From NCBI GenBank assembly GCA_024653775.1, contig JANLHZ010000101.1, positions 1-37,850 on the forward strand: a DNA stretch of 37,850 nucleotides, in the 5' to 3' direction. Position 1 is the stretch's first letter. Every line of letters starts with the position of its first letter. The translations under genes were made by a program, and so were the position numbers. Below, piece by piece: positions 34,006 through 37,850 of this stretch. The notes under the pieces are model-generated. The model saw only the letters and a program-made list of their open reading frames with translations. It was not told where the DNA came from and made no database searches. This DNA is from Planctomycetota bacterium. GTDB taxonomy: Bacteria; Planctomycetota; UBA8742; JACQVU01; JANLHZ01.

Positions 34006-34794
34006 ATGATTTATCTATCGAGATGCATAAAAGAGACCTGCATACCCACAATGCTTTTCATAATGGTATTACTGGTATTTTCCACCGTTTCTTGCGGGTC
34101 CGTCAGTGCATTTAATCAAGTTGTGCATCTTGGAGTCACACCTAAATCAGTCTTAAATAACACTAACCAGTTTCTTTCATCAGAGGAAACAACGCCGCCA
34201 GGAGGGTCACAACATTCCGAATTGACCGTTACTTTTATAAATGGTGACTATGACACATATTACATTAGTTATGACAATTTTTTTCACACTGAAATGCAAT
34301 CAGCTTACGATAATGGTCTAATTTATAATTTATCGTATGCAACGGCAAAAGTAAGGGTGTGGGAACGCGGGACCAATGGCGATTCGGAGTTTTTATTAAT
34401 TGCGGAGCGAGGATCTGATCAAGATGATGATTCTATATTGTGGCGTAAAGTCCGTCGCACTCCCACTGAGGCAATGTTTCGAAAAATATATTTCCGCAGA
34501 AAGTATAGGCAATTTCTGTTTTTCATAGATTATTATTATGAGTGGACTTGGTCTAATGATGTTAGTGAAATGCTGCAATCCAGTATAGATTATGTATTAC
34601 ATTCAGGTATATTAATGTTGCCAGATGAGCCAAGCACTCTATATGAAAATATCTCTCGTTTTTTAGATGAAATCGAAGATTTAACAGATGAGGACATAGA
34701 TACTCTCGAAAAGACAATCAGGTCAATTTTTGGAGAGGACAAGTCTATGTCAATTATAGAAAGAATTAAGACTCTCTCCAAAATGAAGCTGTAA
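34006..34794 (+). CDS. Predicted lipoprotein with YYEWTWS domain
   Basis: 262 residues in a clearly AT-rich stretch; GAGGAAAA stands just before ATG 34006. After a 15-residue lead, a hydrophobic segment ends at the lipobox TVSC (Cys30), so it should be an envelope lipoprotein (a start at Met16 would also give a signal peptide). Residues about 70-190 are beta-rich and Tyr-rich, ending in ILWRKVRRTPTEAMFRKIYF and DYYYEWTWSND. This segment aligns by eye with the matching part of the protein at 32800 (IIRWKIIMRIPTVTKYCEIKY, DCYYEWTWSED). The C-terminal third (about 215-262) is acidic helix (LDEIEDLTDEDIDTLEKTI). No known family recognised. It may be the membrane-anchored form of a shared module, for example a host-side receptor, exclusion or assembly factor; that is speculation. 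Confidence 0.6.
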   Translation: MIYLSRCIKETCIPTMLFIMVLLVFSTVSCGSVSAFNQVVHLGVTPKSVLNNTNQFLSSEETTPPGGSQHSELTVTFINGDYDTYYISYDNFFHTEMQSAYDNGLIYNLSYATAKVRVWERGTNGDSEFLLIAERGSDQDDDSILWRKVRRTPTEAMFRKIYFRRKYRQFLFFIDYYYEWTWSNDVSEMLQSSIDYVLHSGILMLPDEPSTLYENISRFLDEIEDLTDEDIDTLEKTIRSIFGEDKSMSIIERIKTLSKMKL

Positions 34795-34817
34795 TAAACT
34801 CTATGTGATCTAATTCA

Positions 34818-35114
34818 ATGTCTTCAACAATGCGAAACTTTTCCTTCGACTTATCGCAGGCGCCGGTGAACTCGCAGTTCTACGTGGATGCGAAGAATAT
34901 CGTTTTCGAGGTCGGGGGAGGGGGACCGTTTCCCGCGGGGGGATATTTTCAGGTCGACAGCAACCCGCCGGTACAGATTGGGGGAGCGCTCAATCTTAAT
35001 ATTGGGTTCGTGCAGGAGATTCGGTTCGTTCACGTCGTCCTGCCGCAGGCTAGCGGGTGGTCCGCGGGGATTACGATTTCGAATCTTTCAGAGGTTTCCG
35101 CGCCGCTTATATGA
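34818..35114 (+). CDS. Small virion-like beta protein (98 aa), copy 1
   Basis: 98 residues with no signal or membrane helix. The sequence (SQFYVDAKNIVFEVGGGGPF, AGGYFQVDSNPPVQIGG, ALNLNIGFVQEIRFVHVVLP) follows the pattern of small phage structural proteins that begin with a strand, a GxYFxVDS turn, then a strand ending at F and a run of hydrophobic positions. Start at ATG 34818 is supported by the paralogue at 37543, which has the same length up to the shared RNF-FDLS motif; no ribosome binding site is evident. The gene has the GC-rich composition of the capsid-like gene, unlike its AT-rich neighbour. It is followed at once by a remnant of the capsid-like gene's end, so a whole capsid-like copy once stood here. 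Confidence 0.55.
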   Translation: MSSTMRNFSFDLSQAPVNSQFYVDAKNIVFEVGGGGPFPAGGYFQVDSNPPVQIGGALNLNIGFVQEIRFVHVVLPQASGWSAGITISNLSEVSAPLI

Positions 35115-35210
35115 TATGATATATTTCCGAGCAATTTTTTCAAGACGCGGTCTCCGCTGTTTCCGGAACTCAAGGCGAACTTCTATTCTTACAGAGACCT
35201 GACGGTGTGA
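35115..35210 (+). pseudogene. Remnant of the capsid-like gene's 3' end
   Basis: Between the stop of the 98-residue gene and ATG 35212, about 85 bases (35126-35210) align with the last 90 bases of the capsid-like gene at about 32710-32798, for example the shared CTTCTAT and CCTGACGGTGT. In the frame ending at TGA 35208 it reads SPLFPELKANFYSYRDLTV, against SPLFPGLKVDFYTYRNLTV in the intact gene. There is no start codon and a stop lies at 35112-35114. The next gene starts one base after this TGA, as at the intact copy. Confidence 0.85.
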
Positions 35211-35211
35211 A

Positions 35212-36579
35212 ATGGATAACAGACACGAAATCGGACCGCCGCTCGTAAGGTATAGGAAAGCGAGACTCCGCGCATCGTCGCTGGGACTCCCGCCACCGAA
35301 TATCGAGGACTACATCGGCAAGCCCGGAAATAATAGTAATAGCAATTGCGATTGTGGTCGGAAAAATAAAATATCGAATAATAGTATCGATATTATTGAA
35401 AACGATTCGCCGTTCGTGACGAAATCCGAACTTGACCGGCGCTCTCCACGGCGGGACCTGTCTGGAATGGAGACTTCGAATTCCGTATTCAGAATTAGTA
35501 GACAAGAAGCGCGTAGACGTATGTCCATCGCTACGATCGACGCGATTCGCACAATGAATGTTTTTTATGAAGGAAGAACAGGATTCAATTCCGAAGAGGA
35601 AATTAAACAGCACTGGAGACAAACTATAACGGATATCGCGCAGTCTATAGACGTAAATGCAAGTGATTCGATACCGTTTCTGGAAGTATCTTCTGGCGAT
35701 AAAATTGTTGGTTTCATTAACGAACTAAGCAAATTAGTTGCACACGCAACCGTTGACGGCCCGCTGTCGGGCGTAACTCCTGGATTTGTCGGTACGAAAG
35801 TTCTTTCATTCATTATTCGCCCGAGTTTGTCGAACTGCGGTTATGTTTATAGCGAGAGCGGCGATGACGAGCTGATTCTGCCGGTAAGCAGCGCTTTTCA
35901 GGTTAAAGTGGCGACTAATGGCTCCGACAAAGCCTCCGTAGTGGAAACTTTCGCGATGTACCAGGGAAGAAGCCTGGATCAGCAATCCGAACTTGCGATT
36001 CCTTGGTGTTTTTCTCTCGATCCTGAGGGTCCGCCTAGTGTTGGAGTCGTGGATTTGCGAACAGGCGATATCGAATGCATCGAGTCGCTTAAAATTGCGG
36101 CGCCGGGAATGGCGAGGGCTGTGCCGTGGTCCGTTCTGAATCGAGGAATCTTGCTAAAAACAGGCTCGTTACCGAGTGCGAACGGTAATCCCGCGTCTGC
36201 GCTATTATTCAGCCAATCAAGAATTCCCGCGGAAGTTCCAGTTATCGGCGGTTTGCTCGCGCAAGGTATTTCGGACAGCGATGAGCCTGAGCCCGCACCA
36301 GAACGAGAACAAACACAAGCAGAACGCGATGATGCGACGGCGTCCAAGTTGTTTGCTATAAGTAATTTATATGAGCTAGGCCTGACTTATAGCGATTGCC
36401 GAAGTATTGCTGTTCGCAATTGCCGAGGCGCTGTTCCGGGAAGACAGAACTGTGCTTCGCAGGCAATAGGCTGCGCCACCGCTTTACTGGCGGCGGCAGA
36501 CATAGATCCAGAGCAGCGTCAAGTCAACCGCACCGCGGTTGTTGCTGCGGTCATTGCTGCGCTATGTCCGGGTGGCTAA
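35212..36579 (+). CDS. Unknown 455-residue protein in the capsid-like cluster
   Basis: Starts one base after the capsid-remnant stop codon, the same placement as the gene at 32800, which suggests a common origin of the two junctions. Both also have a basic front with RRSPRR (LDRRSPRRDLSGME here). Residues 1-100 are polar and basic with an Asn/Ser-rich stretch (NNSNSNCDCGRKNKISNNS). Residues about 105-350 look mixed alpha/beta (VLSFIIRPSLSNCGYVYSES, PPSVGVVDLRTGDIECIESLKIAAP, WSVLNRGILLKTG). An acidic, Pro/Glu-rich linker follows, then a Cys-containing C-terminal helix-rich part (YSDCRSIAVRNCRG, NCASQAIGCATALLAAADI). No signal peptide, membrane helix or known motif. Function unknown. Confidence 0.6.
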   Translation: MDNRHEIGPPLVRYRKARLRASSLGLPPPNIEDYIGKPGNNSNSNCDCGRKNKISNNSIDIIENDSPFVTKSELDRRSPRRDLSGMETSNSVFRISRQEARRRMSIATIDAIRTMNVFYEGRTGFNSEEEIKQHWRQTITDIAQSIDVNASDSIPFLEVSSGDKIVGFINELSKLVAHATVDGPLSGVTPGFVGTKVLSFIIRPSLSNCGYVYSESGDDELILPVSSAFQVKVATNGSDKASVVETFAMYQGRSLDQQSELAIPWCFSLDPEGPPSVGVVDLRTGDIECIESLKIAAPGMARAVPWSVLNRGILLKTGSLPSANGNPASALLFSQSRIPAEVPVIGGLLAQGISDSDEPEPAPEREQTQAERDDATASKLFAISNLYELGLTYSDCRSIAVRNCRGAVPGRQNCASQAIGCATALLAAADIDPEQRQVNRTAVVAAVIAALCPGG

Positions 36580-36618
36580 CTCAATAATTAACTCTAATTA
36601 TGAAGTATGGGAATTCCA

Positions 36619-37491
36619 ATGAAATATCTATTCTTAACGCTTTTTGCCGTCATGTTGATAGCATCCTGTTTCGATTTGGATTCGTTTGACAGTGCACAAA
36701 GCGATAAACAATTTACGGAACTTACAGAAGCGAATACGCCAGAAGAGCAATTGCAAATTTGGCGGAATAAACGAGTGCTCGCACGCGAAGACAGTGCTTT
36801 TTACATTAGTTTCGCTGGGTTCGACATGGATCTTAACGAGTACGATTGTGATGTAAGCAGTGTTTTGACGCAAAAAAATGCGCATTACCTTGCGGAGTTG
36901 ACAAATCTCAACACATTCGCGTTCGCAGGTGACTTCTCAAACGCAGCTATAGATGATTCGGTTTTTTCGTATCTTTCGGAATTACATAATTTGAATTTCG
37001 TATCAATATCAGGAGCATTTTTTGGCGATCGGACGCTAGAAATTATATCGAAACTTCCACAACTGACGGATTTAATTTTACATTGGGAGACAGGGAGAGT
37101 AACTAACCAAGGAATAGCCTATTTCAGGAACAACAATAGGTTAACCTCGTTAACGCTGGCTGCTTCCACGAGAGAAGAGGACGGGTATGCGCTCGATAAT
37201 GAAGGGATCGAAATCGTATCAACGATCTCCACGCTAGAGGTTTTAGACGTCAATTGCTTTAACATTTCCTCGCAGGCGATTTCCGACATAGCCAAACTTG
37301 AAGAACTATGGATGCTTCGGATCGACGGACTTGCACAGGAAGACGTGGATTATTCTCCTCTCACCTCGCTCGGGAAATTGAAAGCTTTATACATCGATCT
37401 TCCTGTTTCAGAATCAACTAAAGACCAAATCCGGCAAATGTTTTCCGGAAATAACCAGGATATGGATATTAGCTTTGGGTCGAGCAACTAA
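36619..37491 (+). CDS. Leucine-rich-repeat lipoprotein
   Basis: 290 residues from ATG 36619 (GGGA seven bases upstream); the in-frame ATG at 36607 would only add four residues. Lipobox IASC at Cys17. Residues about 20-75 are a polar linker and an unassigned segment (YISFAGFDMDLNEYDCDVSS). Residues about 90-270 contain about six leucine-rich-like repeats of roughly 25 residues (LAELTNLNTFAFAGDFSNAA, LSELHNLNFVSISGAFFGDR, ISKLPQLTDLILHW, ISTLEVLDVNCFNISSQAIS, IAKLEELWMLRIDGLAQED, LTSLGKLKALYIDLP). Such repeats form a curved binding surface, so it probably binds a protein in the envelope. The AT-rich composition resembles the lipoprotein at 34006, not the surrounding GC-rich genes. No partner is evident. 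Confidence 0.7.
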   Translation: MKYLFLTLFAVMLIASCFDLDSFDSAQSDKQFTELTEANTPEEQLQIWRNKRVLAREDSAFYISFAGFDMDLNEYDCDVSSVLTQKNAHYLAELTNLNTFAFAGDFSNAAIDDSVFSYLSELHNLNFVSISGAFFGDRTLEIISKLPQLTDLILHWETGRVTNQGIAYFRNNNRLTSLTLAASTREEDGYALDNEGIEIVSTISTLEVLDVNCFNISSQAISDIAKLEELWMLRIDGLAQEDVDYSPLTSLGKLKALYIDLPVSESTKDQIRQMFSGNNQDMDISFGSSN

Positions 37492-37542
37492 CCTTTTACT
37501 ATTATTTTTTTTACGCATTGAAAATAATGCTACAGTGTTGAG

Positions 37543-37850
37543 ATGTTAGAATCCATCAGAAATTTCTTTTTCGACCTATCGAAAGCGCCGGTGAACTCGC
37601 AGTTCAACGTTGATGCGAAGAATATCGTTTTCGAGGTCGGAGGAGGGGGACCGTTTCCTTCGGGGGGATACATTCAGGTCGATAGCAATTCACCGACGAG
37701 GATCGATGGCGCATTCAAGTTGAATATCGGGTTCGTGAAAAAGGTCAGGTGGATTCATCCCGCGTTATTCACGATAGGCGGAAATAAAAATACCCAAGGC
37801 GCGAACTTTGCAACGGAGGAGGTATCTACGCCCCTTTCCGGAATTGCAAG
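37543..37850 (+). CDS. Small virion-like beta protein, copy 2, cut by window edge
   Basis: An open frame from ATG 37543 to the window end, with no stop. The start MLESIRNFFFDLSKAP is collinear with copy 1 at 34818 (MSSTMRNFSFDLSQAP), and the next part is nearly identical (VDAKNIVFEVGGGGPFPSGG, then IQVDSN). Later it diverges and contains an extra loop (GGNKNTQGANFATEE) absent from copy 1. DNA identity is high in the first half (GCGCCGGTGAACTCGCAGTT shared). The copies arose by duplication with divergence at the far end, as expected for exposed surface loops. By analogy to copy 1, a capsid-like gene may follow just past the window. Confidence 0.6.
   Translation, partial: MLESIRNFFFDLSKAPVNSQFNVDAKNIVFEVGGGGPFPSGGYIQVDSNSPTRIDGAFKLNIGFVKKVRWIHPALFTIGGNKNTQGANFATEEVSTPLSGIA

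Noticed and set aside
31230-37850. Cluster as a tailed prophage
   Set aside because: No terminase, portal, tail tube, tape measure or baseplate pattern is seen in any frame of this part; the genes that are present fit a tailless type better, or an unknown system.

Overview
The window looks like chromosome from an uncultured, double-membraned bacterium, perhaps of the Planctomycetota/PVC kind. Grounds: many proteins carry lipoprotein signals, two are FG-GAP (VCBS) propeller lipoproteins, a PknB-like kinase has DLG instead of DFG, one huge Gly-rich protein ends in a Gly/Cys + transmembrane + Arg sorting tail, and short palindromic repeats are scattered throughout. The phylum is an inference only. 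Most genes are GC-rich; about 33000-34800 and 36600-37550 are visibly AT-richer.

Layout. 1-6839: tRNA-Cys, nuoE (complex I), an FG-GAP lipoprotein, an NHL-repeat protein, a MITE-like inverted repeat, a YdjC-like deacetylase and uppP (undecaprenyl-PP phosphatase). 7044-13984: a 1974-residue secreted surface protein, a small membrane protein, a two-REP repeat element (BIME-like) and a PDZ protein. 14105-16384: purH, with a complete REP-associated tyrosine transposase (RAYT, HUH/Y1 family) inserted in frame between its two enzyme domains. 16820-27179: a 1583-residue lipoprotein with one transglycosylase and two amidase domains, a Ser/Thr kinase, and a second, larger FG-GAP lipoprotein. 27180-30157: repeats, hemL and hemB (two steps of tetrapyrrole synthesis) and an orphan DUF1902 gene.

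31230-37850 is the accessory part and runs off the window. It is a one-directional cluster: a phage-type beta-sandwich protein (163 aa), a candidate double-jelly-roll major capsid protein (331 aa), a 98-aa virion-like protein with a second copy at the window edge, two large unrecognised proteins translated directly after capsid-type 3' ends, two lipoproteins, and a remnant of a second capsid gene. I read it as part of a tailless-phage-like provirus or a domesticated capsid locus. No packaging ATPase, integrase or replication gene is in view, so this rests on sequence pattern only.

The genome carries at least three families of short palindromic repeats whose stems differ between copies but stay paired. 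One family brackets the transposase inside purH, which points to that transposase (or a relative) as the agent that moves it. Another sits inside the capsid-like cluster, which suggests that cluster is resident in the chromosome.
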